Shown here one piece after another: positions 7,382 through 14,987 of a stretch of DNA of 64,000 nucleotides (positions are counted from its first letter, which is position 1; the number at the start of each line of letters is the position of its first letter). Under the pieces are notes generated by a model that did no database searches, was not told where the DNA came from, and saw only the letters and a list, made by a program, of their open reading frames with translations. The position numbers and the translations under genes are program-made. The stretch comes from Streptomyces lydicus. Lineage in GTDB: Bacteria; Actinomycetota; Actinomycetes; Streptomycetales; Streptomycetaceae. The stretch is from contig NZ_RDTE01000003.1 in NCBI RefSeq assembly GCF_004125265.1, positions 5,518,001 through 5,582,000 of the forward strand, read 5' to 3'.

Positions 7382-8308
7382 TCAGCTCACCTTGTGCTTC
7401 TTCAGCCAGGCGTCGGCCACCCGGTCCGGGTCCTGCTTCTCCTTGTCGACGAGGCGGTTGAGCTCGGTGAGGTCGGCGGTGGTGAGGGTGTTGCCCAGCC
7501 GGGCCAGGGCCTTGCGGACCTTGGAGTCGGCCTTGCGGGCGGCGATCAGCGGGACGATGTGCTGGGCGGGGATGAGGTGCTTGGGGTCCGCGAGCAGGAC
7601 CCAGCCGTTCTCCGCGGTGTCGACGTCGGTGGTGAAGACGTTGCCGACGTCGATATCGCCCTTCTTCAGTGCGCCCTTGACCAGCGGACCGGAGGAGTCC
7701 AGCGCCTTGAACTCCTTGAATTCCACCCCGTACTGGTCCTTGAGGCCGACGAGCCCGACGACCCGCTTCTTCATCTCGGCGGCCGCGCCGAACACCAGCT
7801 TGCCGTTGACCTTGCGCAGATCGGCGAGCGTCTTCAGGCCGTAGCGGTCGGCGGTCGCGCGGGTCACCGCGAAGCTGTCGCGGTCCTCGGCGGCCGCGTA
7901 GGGCAGGATCTCCAGGCCGTCGGGGAGCACGGTGGCCAGCGCGTTCTGCATCGCGCCCGCCTCGGTCTCGGTGGCCTTCTTGTCGAGGTAGAGCAGCAGA
8001 CTGCCCTGGTACTCGGGGAGCAGGTCGATATCGCCGGAGCGCAGCGCGGGGACCACGATCTCGCGGGAGCCGAGGTTGGGCTTGACGGTGGCCTTGACCC
8101 CGGCGGCGGTCAGCACGCCCGCGTAGAGGTAGCCGAGGACCTGGTTCTCGGTGAAGTTGGCGGTGCCGATGACCAGTCCGCCGGTGCTGCTGCCGCTGTC
8201 GCCGCCGGCGCCGTCCCCCTTGAGGGAGGTGATGCCGGAGGAACAGGCGGCCAGCAGCGGGGCCGAGGCGCCGGCGAGGAGAGCGGTCAAGGCGGTACGG
8301 CGGTTCAT
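7382..8308 (-). CDS. OpuC/OsmF-type substrate-binding lipoprotein of ABC importer
   Basis: This 308-residue extracytoplasmic binding protein has a lipobox LLAAC at about residues 17-21. It has the glycine betaine/quaternary-ammonium binding fold of ProU-family importers (GTANFTENQVLGYLYAGVL, then GDIDLLPEYQGSLLLYL). ProU-like systems import betaine, choline or carnitine, but homologues in hut loci import histidine or urocanate, so the substrate is open. A GGAG site lies just before the ATG. It is the last gene of a four-gene operon (ATPase, two permeases, binding protein), 77 nt after the second permease. Confidence 0.9.
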   Translation of the reverse strand: MNRRTALTALLAGASAPLLAACSSGITSLKGDGAGGDSGSSTGGLVIGTANFTENQVLGYLYAGVLTAAGVKATVKPNLGSREIVVPALRSGDIDLLPEYQGSLLLYLDKKATETEAGAMQNALATVLPDGLEILPYAAAEDRDSFAVTRATADRYGLKTLADLRKVNGKLVFGAAAEMKKRVVGLVGLKDQYGVEFKEFKALDSSGPLVKGALKKGDIDVGNVFTTDVDTAENGWVLLADPKHLIPAQHIVPLIAARKADSKVRKALARLGNTLTTADLTELNRLVDKEKQDPDRVADAWLKKHKVS

Positions 8309-8385
8309 GGGCGGGCTCCTCGGGTGCGTACGTAGGGGGCGGGGGCGGCGGGTGCTCAGCGTGCGGGTGGCCGGGCGGCAGGCGG

Positions 8386-9057
8386 TCAGCGTGCGGTGGC
8401 CGGGCGGCCGCGGAACAGCAGCCGGGTCAGCCCGCCCAGTGCCAGGTCGGCGACGACGGCGAGCACGGCTACCAGGGCCGCACCGCCGAGGACCTGCACC
8501 AGGTCGCGCTGCGCCAGCCCGTCGAAGACATAGCGGCCCAGCCCGCCGAAGCTGACATAGGCGGCGATGGTGGCGGTGGCGACGACCTGCACGGTCGCCA
8601 GCCGTACGCCGGTCATGATCAGCGGGAGCGCGAGCGGGAGTTCGACCTGCCACAGGACCTGGTGGCCGCGCAGCCCCACGCCCTTGGCGGCGTCCTTGAC
8701 CTCGGGGTCGACGGCGGCCATCCCCGCGTACGTATTGGTGATGATCACCGGCACGGCGAGCGCGACCAGCGACACATACACCGGCCACACGCTCAGCCCG
8801 CCCGCGAGGAAGACCAGGGTGACCAGGCCGACGGTGGGCAGCGCCCGGCCGAAGGAGGAGAGGTTGACGGCGAGGAAGGCGCCGCGTCCGGTGTGCCCGA
8901 TGAGCAGGCCGACGGGCAGCGCGATCACGGCCGCGGCGAGGGTGGCGAGCACCGAGTACTCCAGGTGCTCCAGGATGCGTGCGGCGATGCCCTCGGGGCC
9001 CGACCACTGGGCCGGGCTGGTCAGCCAGGCGGCGAGGTTCTTCAGGAGTTCGAGCAT
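8386..9057 (-). CDS. ProW/OpuC-type ABC importer permease 2
   Basis: This is a 223-residue integral membrane permease with about five to six helices. The conserved cytoplasmic coupling loop (AAKGVGLRGHQVLWQVELPL, an EAA-type motif) contacts the ATPase. It starts 7 nt after the stop of permease 1. Two different permease subunits in one operon is the usual architecture of OpuC-type importers. The pore would be a heterodimer fed by the lipoprotein encoded downstream. Confidence 0.9.
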   Translation of the reverse strand: MLELLKNLAAWLTSPAQWSGPEGIAARILEHLEYSVLATLAAAVIALPVGLLIGHTGRGAFLAVNLSSFGRALPTVGLVTLVFLAGGLSVWPVYVSLVALAVPVIITNTYAGMAAVDPEVKDAAKGVGLRGHQVLWQVELPLALPLIMTGVRLATVQVVATATIAAYVSFGGLGRYVFDGLAQRDLVQVLGGAALVAVLAVVADLALGGLTRLLFRGRPATAR

Positions 9058-9064
9058 CGGCGCG

Positions 9065-9739
9065 TCACGCTGCCTTCCGCCGCAGAGAGGTGCGCTGCCG
9101 GGAGGTGCCGCGCCGCCAGGGGGTGCACAGCCACTGGACGGTCACCAGCAGCGCGTCGGCGACCAGGGCGAGCAGCAGGGTCAGGGCCACACCGGCGATG
9201 ACCGGGGTGGGGAAGTTGCGCTGGAAGCCGTCGGTGAAGAGCTGGCCGAGGCCGCCGTAGCCGATGTAGCTCGCCACGCTGACCAGGGAGATGGACATGA
9301 CGGTGGCGACCCGGACGCCCGCCATGATCACCGGGAGGGCGAGCGGCAGCTCGACGGTGAGCAGGGTGCGCAGCGGCCCGGTCCCCATTGCGGCCGATGC
9401 CTCACGGACCTTGACCGGGACCGCGTCCAGCCCCTCGACGGTGTTCCGTACGAGGACGACCAGGGTGTACGCGGTCAGACCGACGATCGCGGTGGTGCGG
9501 GTGAGGCCGGTGACCGGCAGGAGGAGGACGAAGAAGGCTAGGGAGGGGATGGTGTAGAGGATGTTGGACGCGCCCAGGATGATGCCGCGCAGCGGCCGTA
9601 TCCGGTGGGCGAGGACCGCCAGCGGCAGCGCGATCAGCAGGCCGAGGAGGACGGCGGGTACGGCGGTGGCGAGGTGGTCGGCGGTCAGGCGGGCCATCTC
9701 GTCGGCGTGGTCGGGGAACCAGCCCCACTCGATGGTCAT
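9065..9739 (-). CDS. ProW/OpuC-type ABC importer permease 1
   Basis: This is a 224-residue membrane permease. LYTIPSLAFFVLLLPVTGL and the coupling loop VREASAAMGTGPLRTLLTVE are typical of glycine-betaine-type BPD permeases. The C-terminus is basic (TSLRRKAA). The start codon overlaps the stop of the ATPase gene by 4 bp (ATGA), so translation of the two is coupled. With the second permease it should form the membrane channel of the importer. Confidence 0.9.
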   Translation of the reverse strand: MTIEWGWFPDHADEMARLTADHLATAVPAVLLGLLIALPLAVLAHRIRPLRGIILGASNILYTIPSLAFFVLLLPVTGLTRTTAIVGLTAYTLVVLVRNTVEGLDAVPVKVREASAAMGTGPLRTLLTVELPLALPVIMAGVRVATVMSISLVSVASYIGYGGLGQLFTDGFQRNFPTPVIAGVALTLLLALVADALLVTVQWLCTPWRRGTSRQRTSLRRKAA

Positions 9740-11004
9740 GCGGGGCGCTCCGTGGCGGAGGGGGGCTTGGGGGGCTCGGCGTCTTCGGGGGTGTCGCCGG
9801 GGCTGTCCGTGGGGGTGTCTGCGGGGGCGTGCGCTTCGGGGGCGGGCGTCCCCGGGGCGGGCCTCCCGGGGGTCGGCTCGGGGGCGGCGGTCCCGGCGGT
9901 CGGCGCCCGGCCCGCCTCCGCGTGGCTGCGGCCCGCCCGGTCGTGGATGGCGTCGCGGGAGGTGAGGCCGGTCAGCAGCCCGTCGTCGGAGACCCGGACG
10001 ACGGCTGCGGCGGGAGAGGAGACCGCCTCGTTGAGCGCCGAGAGCAGCGAATCGCCGTCGCGCAGCGGCCGTACGGCCTCCAGCGGGGCCTCGCCGGCCG
10101 TCCCGCCGGCGGGCAGTGCGTCGGTGTCCAGCCACCCCAGCGGTTCCCCGCGCGGTGAGGTCACCACCCGCCAGCGGCCGCCGTCGCGGGGTATCCGGCC
10201 GACCGGGTCGTCGGCGCGTATCGCCCGGCCGGGGGCGTACGGAACATCCGCGAGGGTGGTGAGCGAGAGCAGCTTCAGCCCGCGCTCGGCGCCCAGGAAG
10301 CCGGCGACGAAGTCATCGGCGGGGCGGGCCAGCAGCTCGGCGGGCTCGGCGCACTGGACGAGCCGGCCGCCGGTGCGGAAGACCGCGATCCGGTCGCCCA
10401 GCCGGACCGCCTCGTCGATGTCGTGGGTCACGAAGACGACGGTCTTGCGCAGCTCCTCCTGGAGCCGCAGCAGCTCGTTCTGCAGCTGGGTGCGCACGAC
10501 CGGGTCGACGGCGCCGAACGGCTCGTCCATCAGCAGCACCGGCGGGTCGGCGGCCAGCGCACGGGCCACGCCGACCCGCTGCTGCTGGCCGCCGGAGAGC
10601 TGGTGCGGATAGCGCTTGCCGGCGTCGGCGGGCAGGCCGACCAGCTCCAGCAGCTCGCCGGCGCGGGCGCGGGCCTTGCGCCGGCCCCAGCCCAGCAGCA
10701 GGGGGACCGTCGCGATGTTGTCCAGGATCGTACGGTGAGGGAAGAGGCCGGACTGCTGGATGACATAGCCGATGCCGCGGCGCAGCTCGGCGGCGTCCGC
10801 CTCCTGGATGTCGCGGCCGCCGACGCTGATCCTGCCGGAGGTCGGCTCGACCATCCGGTTGACCATCCGCAGGGTGGTGGTCTTGCCGCAGCCCGACGAG
10901 CCGACGAGGACGGTGACCCCGCCTTCGGGCAGGTCCAGGGACAGCTCGTCCACGGCGGTGGTGCCATTCGGGTATCGCTTGCTGACTGCGTCGAACTTGA
11001 TCAT
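9736..11004 (-). CDS. ProV/OpuCA-type ABC importer ATPase with Pro/Ala-rich tail
   Basis: This is a 422-residue ATPase. It shows Walker A GSSGCGKTT, the Q-loop IQQSGLFPH, the signature LSGGQQQRVGVARAL, Walker B VLLMDEPFGAVD and the switch histidine VTHDIDEA. A C-terminal region with weak CBS-like pairs follows (about 250-370), often osmosensing in OpuA/ProV proteins. The last 50 residues are a Pro/Ala/Thr tail of biased codons, unusual for the family. I chose ATG 11004 (MIKFDAVSKRYP) with AAGGGGC upstream over an in-frame ATG 33 nt earlier. It heads the importer operon; the 51-bp element it shares with the NCS1 permease lies 20-70 nt upstream. Confidence 0.9.
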   Translation of the reverse strand: MIKFDAVSKRYPNGTTAVDELSLDLPEGGVTVLVGSSGCGKTTTLRMVNRMVEPTSGRISVGGRDIQEADAAELRRGIGYVIQQSGLFPHRTILDNIATVPLLLGWGRRKARARAGELLELVGLPADAGKRYPHQLSGGQQQRVGVARALAADPPVLLMDEPFGAVDPVVRTQLQNELLRLQEELRKTVVFVTHDIDEAVRLGDRIAVFRTGGRLVQCAEPAELLARPADDFVAGFLGAERGLKLLSLTTLADVPYAPGRAIRADDPVGRIPRDGGRWRVVTSPRGEPLGWLDTDALPAGGTAGEAPLEAVRPLRDGDSLLSALNEAVSSPAAAVVRVSDDGLLTGLTSRDAIHDRAGRSHAEAGRAPTAGTAAPEPTPGRPAPGTPAPEAHAPADTPTDSPGDTPEDAEPPKPPSATERPA

Positions 11005-11023
11005 CCGCTGCCCCTTGCCCGGC

Positions 11024-11074
11024 CTGCATAGTGTCATGCAGAGTCATAGGCACGTGAATAGAAGTCAATAGGTG
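11024..11074 (-). promoter_or_regulatory. Shared promoter/operator element upstream of the ABC importer operon
   Basis: The palindrome CTGCATAGTGTCATGCAG (11024-11041, arms CTGCAT/ATGCAG) is followed by GTGAAT (11054-11059) and GTCAATAGGTG (11064-11074). The palindrome-to-GTCAATAGGTG offset is exactly the 40 nt seen at 2051-2101. On the gene strand TATTGAC gives a -35-like TTGAC and the palindrome overlaps the expected -10/+1. The same intergenic region also precedes the divergent lyase gene. Confidence 0.68.
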
Positions 11075-11176
11075 GGAGTGAGTCGTCTGCCCCTCGCCTG
11101 CTGCTTCGGCTCACCGTACGGAGAGGGGTGTCGGGATTACGTCCACAAAGCGCGTTATAAGAGGGAGTTGAACCCC

Positions 11177-12673
11177 TTGGTATCTCACATGCTGGACAGT
11201 GGCCCCCGTGCCGGCCGGCGCATCACGCTCGACGGCACCGCCCTGCACAGCGCCGATATCGCCGCCCTCGCACAGCGCACCGCGCGCCCCACGGCGCCCG
11301 ACCCCAAGGCCTTCGCCCGCGCCGAGGAATCCTGGGAGACCGCACGCCGCCTGGCCGCCACCGGCCGGGTCTACGGGCGCAGCACCGGCGTCGGCGCCAA
11401 CCGCACGGAGGACGTCGGGGCCGCGGACGCCGAGCACGGACTGCGCCTGCTGCGCAGCCACGCCGGCGCGATCGGCGACCCGCTGCCCGGCCGCGAGGTC
11501 CGCGCCATGCTCGCGGTACGCGCCAACCAGCTGCTGGCGGGCGGCGCCGGCCTGAACCCCGCCGTCATCACCTCCCTGCTCACCGCCCTGGAAACCGGCG
11601 CAATCCCCGTCGTCAACGAACACGGCGGCGTCGGCACCGGCGACCTGGCCGCGCTCGCCCAGACCGGACTCGCGCTGGCCGGCGAACACCCCTGGCACTG
11701 CGTGCCCGGCGGCCGGGCCCCCGCCCCCATCGCCCTCGACAACAACGACGCCCTCGCCCTGATCAGCAGCAACGCCCTCACCCTCGGCCAGTCCACGCTC
11801 GCCCTCGACGAACTGCGCCGGCTCCTGGCCGCCTCCCTCCCCGTCGCCGCCCTCTCGCTGCTCGCGGTCGGCGGCTCGTACGAGCCGTTCGCCGAGCCGG
11901 TCATGCTCGCCCGCCCGCACCCCGGCTCCGCGGCCGCCGCCACCCGGCTGCGTACCCTCTCCGGCGTCCCGCCCCGCCCGGCCCCGCCCCTCGGCCGTAT
12001 CCAGGACCCGTACGGCTTCCGCTGCATCCCGCAGATACACGGCCCGGCGCTGGACGCCGCCGACACCCTGGACGGGGTGCTGACGGTCGAGGTGAACGCC
12101 GCCGCCGAGAACCCCCTGATCAGCATCGAGGACCAGGCCGCCTACCACCACGGCAACTTCTACGCCGCACACACCGCGCTCGCGCTGGACGCCCTCCGAC
12201 TGGCCGTGCTGCAGACCGCCCAGCTCTCCACCGCGCGGCTCGCCGCGCTCTCCGAGCCCGACTTCACCCGGCTGCGGCCGTTCCTCGGGGACGCGGCACC
12301 GGCCAGCTCCGGCGTGATGATCCTCGAATACGCGGCCGGTGCCGCGCTCGGCGAGATGCGCGCGGTCTCCCAGCCGGCCTCGCTCGGCCATGCCGTCCTC
12401 TCCCGCGGCGTCGAGGAACAGGCCAGCTTCGCCTCCCTGGGCGCGCGCCAGAGCCTGCGCGCCGCTACGCACTACCGCCAGGTCCTCGCCTGCGAACTGG
12501 TCGCCACCGTACGGGCCTTGCGGATGCGCTCCCTGGAACCCGACCCGGACATCCCGCTCGCCGCCGCTTATGCCTTCGCCGCCGACGCCCTCGACCCGCG
12601 GATGGAGGACCGGCCGCTGACGGAGGACGTGGCGGTCGCGGCGGGTCTGCTGGACGGGCTGGCGGAGCTGTAG
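11177..12673 (+). CDS. Histidine/aromatic amino acid ammonia-lyase homologue with altered MIO motif
   Basis: This is an about 498-residue member of the HAL/PAL fold. The catalytic-tyrosine region is YGRSTGVGANR. The arginine motif is QDPYGFRCIPQ, and AENPLI is present. The Ala-Ser-Gly triad that self-cyclises to the MIO cofactor is replaced by Gly-Thr-Gly in HGGVGTGDLAALA (Thr codon 11636-11638), and the family LINGT segment reads LISSN. It may therefore be an atypical lyase/aminomutase or inactive as a lyase. GAGGGAG at 11161-11167 fits a TTG start at 11177 with 9-nt spacing; ATG 11189 is the alternative. It is divergent from the ABC importer and followed by an RpiR-type regulator. Confidence 0.82.
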   Translation: MVSHMLDSGPRAGRRITLDGTALHSADIAALAQRTARPTAPDPKAFARAEESWETARRLAATGRVYGRSTGVGANRTEDVGAADAEHGLRLLRSHAGAIGDPLPGREVRAMLAVRANQLLAGGAGLNPAVITSLLTALETGAIPVVNEHGGVGTGDLAALAQTGLALAGEHPWHCVPGGRAPAPIALDNNDALALISSNALTLGQSTLALDELRRLLAASLPVAALSLLAVGGSYEPFAEPVMLARPHPGSAAAATRLRTLSGVPPRPAPPLGRIQDPYGFRCIPQIHGPALDAADTLDGVLTVEVNAAAENPLISIEDQAAYHHGNFYAAHTALALDALRLAVLQTAQLSTARLAALSEPDFTRLRPFLGDAAPASSGVMILEYAAGAALGEMRAVSQPASLGHAVLSRGVEEQASFASLGARQSLRAATHYRQVLACELVATVRALRMRSLEPDPDIPLAAAYAFAADALDPRMEDRPLTEDVAVAAGLLDGLAEL

Positions 12674-12862
12674 GGGGAGGGAAGCGGGGAGTGGGGGAGG
12701 GTGGAGAGGGGCGGGCCGCCGGGTGGGCGGTGATGGGGTAGGGGCCCGGCGCTCTTACGGCCGGATCGCGGCGCGTAGCGCGGACCGGAGCGGGCCAGGA
12801 ATTCCGTACAGTCGGCGACACAGGACAGGACAGGCCCCCGACCGGGCCGGGAAGAAGAGGCG

Positions 12863-13981
12863 ATGAGCGGGGACGGGGACAACGGCGGCGCGACCGGCGG
12901 CGCGAGTGGCGGCGCGAGTGCCGGTGTGACCGGCGACGGGCCGCGGGGCGGGGGCGGCCGGGTGCCGGGCGCGCCGGTTGCCACGGACTCGGGGACGGAC
13001 GCGGACGCGGGTGTGGGTGCGGACGCGAGTGCGGGGACGGACGCGGGTGCGGAGGGGAGCGCCGGGGCGGACACCATCGGCAGGGAGGGCACCGGCAGGG
13101 ACGCCACCGGCAGGGCCGCCGCCACGGAAGCAGACCTCTCCGGTGCGGACACCGGTACGGCCGCCCGTCTCCAGAAGCTCTTCGAGGGCCACCGGCTGAC
13201 CCCCACCCAGCGCCGGATCGCCCACTGCATGGTGCGCCGGGCCGCCGACGCCCCCTTCCTCTCCAGTGTCGAACTGGCGGAACTGGCCGGGGTCAGCCAG
13301 CCGTCCGTCACCCGCTTCGCCGTCGCCCTCGGCTTTGACGGCTACCCGGCGCTGCGCCGCCATCTGCGCGAGGTCGCCCCTGCGGACAAGCCCGGCGACA
13401 CCGGCTCCTACAACGAGTACCAGCAGGCCGTCCAGGCGGAGATCGACAACCTCCGACGGCTCGCCGCCGCCCTCGCCGACCCGGCGCCGGTGGTCGAGGC
13501 CGGCCGCCTCTTCGCCGCCTCCCGGCCGCTCCCCGTCCTCGGCCTGCGCGCCGCCACCGCCCAGGCCGCCGGTTTCAGCTACTTCGCGCGTAAGGTCCAC
13601 CCCGATGTCCGGCTGCTCGACGAGGGCGGCACCATGCTCACCGACCGCATCGACGCCGCGGTACGCGCCGGTGCGAGCGCCCTGCTCTGCTTCGCCCTGC
13701 CCCGCCACCCCCGCGAGGTCGTCGACGCGCTGGAATACGCCCGCACCGCCGGCCTGACCGTCGTCACCGTCGCCGACAGCGCCTTCGCCCCCGTCGCCCA
13801 CCACACCGACCTCCTGCTCCCGGCCCCCGTCGGCACCGGCCTGGCCTTCGACACGGCCTGCGCTCCCATGCTCCTGGGACGCGTACTGCTGGAGGCGATG
13901 TGCGACGCACTCCCGGACGCCCAGGCCCGGCTGGAGGAATTCGACGCGGGGGCGGCGGCACGGGGGCTGTTCGTGGAGTGA
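12863..13981 (+). CDS. MurR/RpiR-family transcriptional regulator with SIS domain
   Basis: This is a 372-residue protein. Residues 1-95 are a Gly/Ala/Thr/Asp-rich low-complexity extension. The HTH-6 domain (about 100-175) contains RLTPTQRRIAHCMVRRA and LAELAGVSQPSVTRFAVALG. An SIS sugar-isomerase-like domain (about 200-345) contains VLGLRAATAQAAGFSYFAR and ALLCFALPRHPREVVDALEY. Family members sense phosphosugars or other small ligands. Without the extension the protein would be of normal family length, so the true start may lie further in, near 13140. It follows the lyase gene by 189 nt on the same strand and is a candidate to control the lyase, the importer or both. Confidence 0.87.
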   Translation: MSGDGDNGGATGGASGGASAGVTGDGPRGGGGRVPGAPVATDSGTDADAGVGADASAGTDAGAEGSAGADTIGREGTGRDATGRAAATEADLSGADTGTAARLQKLFEGHRLTPTQRRIAHCMVRRAADAPFLSSVELAELAGVSQPSVTRFAVALGFDGYPALRRHLREVAPADKPGDTGSYNEYQQAVQAEIDNLRRLAAALADPAPVVEAGRLFAASRPLPVLGLRAATAQAAGFSYFARKVHPDVRLLDEGGTMLTDRIDAAVRAGASALLCFALPRHPREVVDALEYARTAGLTVVTVADSAFAPVAHHTDLLLPAPVGTGLAFDTACAPMLLGRVLLEAMCDALPDAQARLEEFDAGAAARGLFVE

Positions 13982-14187
13982 GGCGGCCATGCCGTGCCAT
14001 GTCGTGTGGTGTCGTGCCAGGCCGGGCCGTGTCCCCTCTCCCCTCTCCCCTCTCCCATGTCCCAGGACGGTGGACGGTGCCGGGGTGCCGACGACTGATG
14101 GTTCGTCACCGAAGTTTGACCGGATTCGTGCGCCCCGGTGCGGAAAAGGCCCAGGACGTCTGCCGTGCCGCGGAGGAGGATCGGCGC

Positions 14188-14769
14188 ATGGCGATGATCA
14201 GGACGACGGGGGCCCGGCGCGGGATGCTGCCGATGGCGGTGCTGGGCGTGTGGGGCATGCTGGCGGCGGGATGCGGAACGCATCGGCCGGAGGGCGGCGC
14301 CGGTGCGGCCGAGTCCTCGCGGGCGGCGGCGGCGGCGACCCCGAGCAGACCCGCGGACTTTCCGTGCCCCGGCGAAAGTCCCTCCCCGGCACCGACGCAC
14401 TCCTCGGGGCACACCGCGCCGCCCGCCGACCACTACGCCGAGAACCACGGCTTCCGGGTCCCCTTCCCCTTGCACGGTCAGCGCCGCTGCGACGGGCTCG
14501 CGGCCGTCAGACGCATCGAGAATGCGCTCGAACCGCTGCGCAAGCGTGCTGACTTCGACCCCGGGAGCACCCGCAGCGCGCTCACCGGCCTCGGCTACTC
14601 CGCCGGCAGGGTGCAGTCTCACCAGAACGGTCCCGCGGCAGTCAGCTTCCTCATCGACGCCTCTCCGCTGTGTCTGGAGGGCACGATGAACAGCAGGGCC
14701 ACCGAGGCGGACGCCTTCGGTGGCTACCCCGACCACTCGGGCTGTGACGTCCCGTCCGGCGGCCACTGA
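14188..14769 (+). CDS. Secreted lipoprotein, function unknown
   Basis: This 193-residue protein has a signal sequence and lipobox (MLAAGC at about residues 26-31), so it is probably attached to the outer face of the membrane. A GAGGAGGA ribosome site (14173-14180) decides the start. After an Ala/Ser/Pro spacer (about 35-80) comes a compact domain (about 85-190) with paired cysteines (RRCDGLAAVRRIENALEPL, later DASPLCLEGTM, and DHSGCDVPSG). I do not recognise a named domain. It stands alone, convergent with the PLP decarboxylase gene. Confidence 0.8.
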   Translation: MAMIRTTGARRGMLPMAVLGVWGMLAAGCGTHRPEGGAGAAESSRAAAAATPSRPADFPCPGESPSPAPTHSSGHTAPPADHYAENHGFRVPFPLHGQRRCDGLAAVRRIENALEPLRKRADFDPGSTRSALTGLGYSAGRVQSHQNGPAAVSFLIDASPLCLEGTMNSRATEADAFGGYPDHSGCDVPSGGH

Positions 14770-14987
14770 CCCTCAGTGGCCCAGCGGCCTCTCAGTGGCC
14801 CATCGGCCGAAACCGGTCAGGCTGCGCCGTGAAGGACGTACGGGTGGCAAACCCGGACGGCAATGGATCATCCTCCGGCTGTCACGGGACAGTCCGGGGG
14901 CCGAGGACCGGAGGAGTGCGAGCCGGCCGCTGAGTGGCGCGCGGCGGGCACCCGGCAGAAGGGCTTCGTCCGCCGGGTGCCCGCCCC

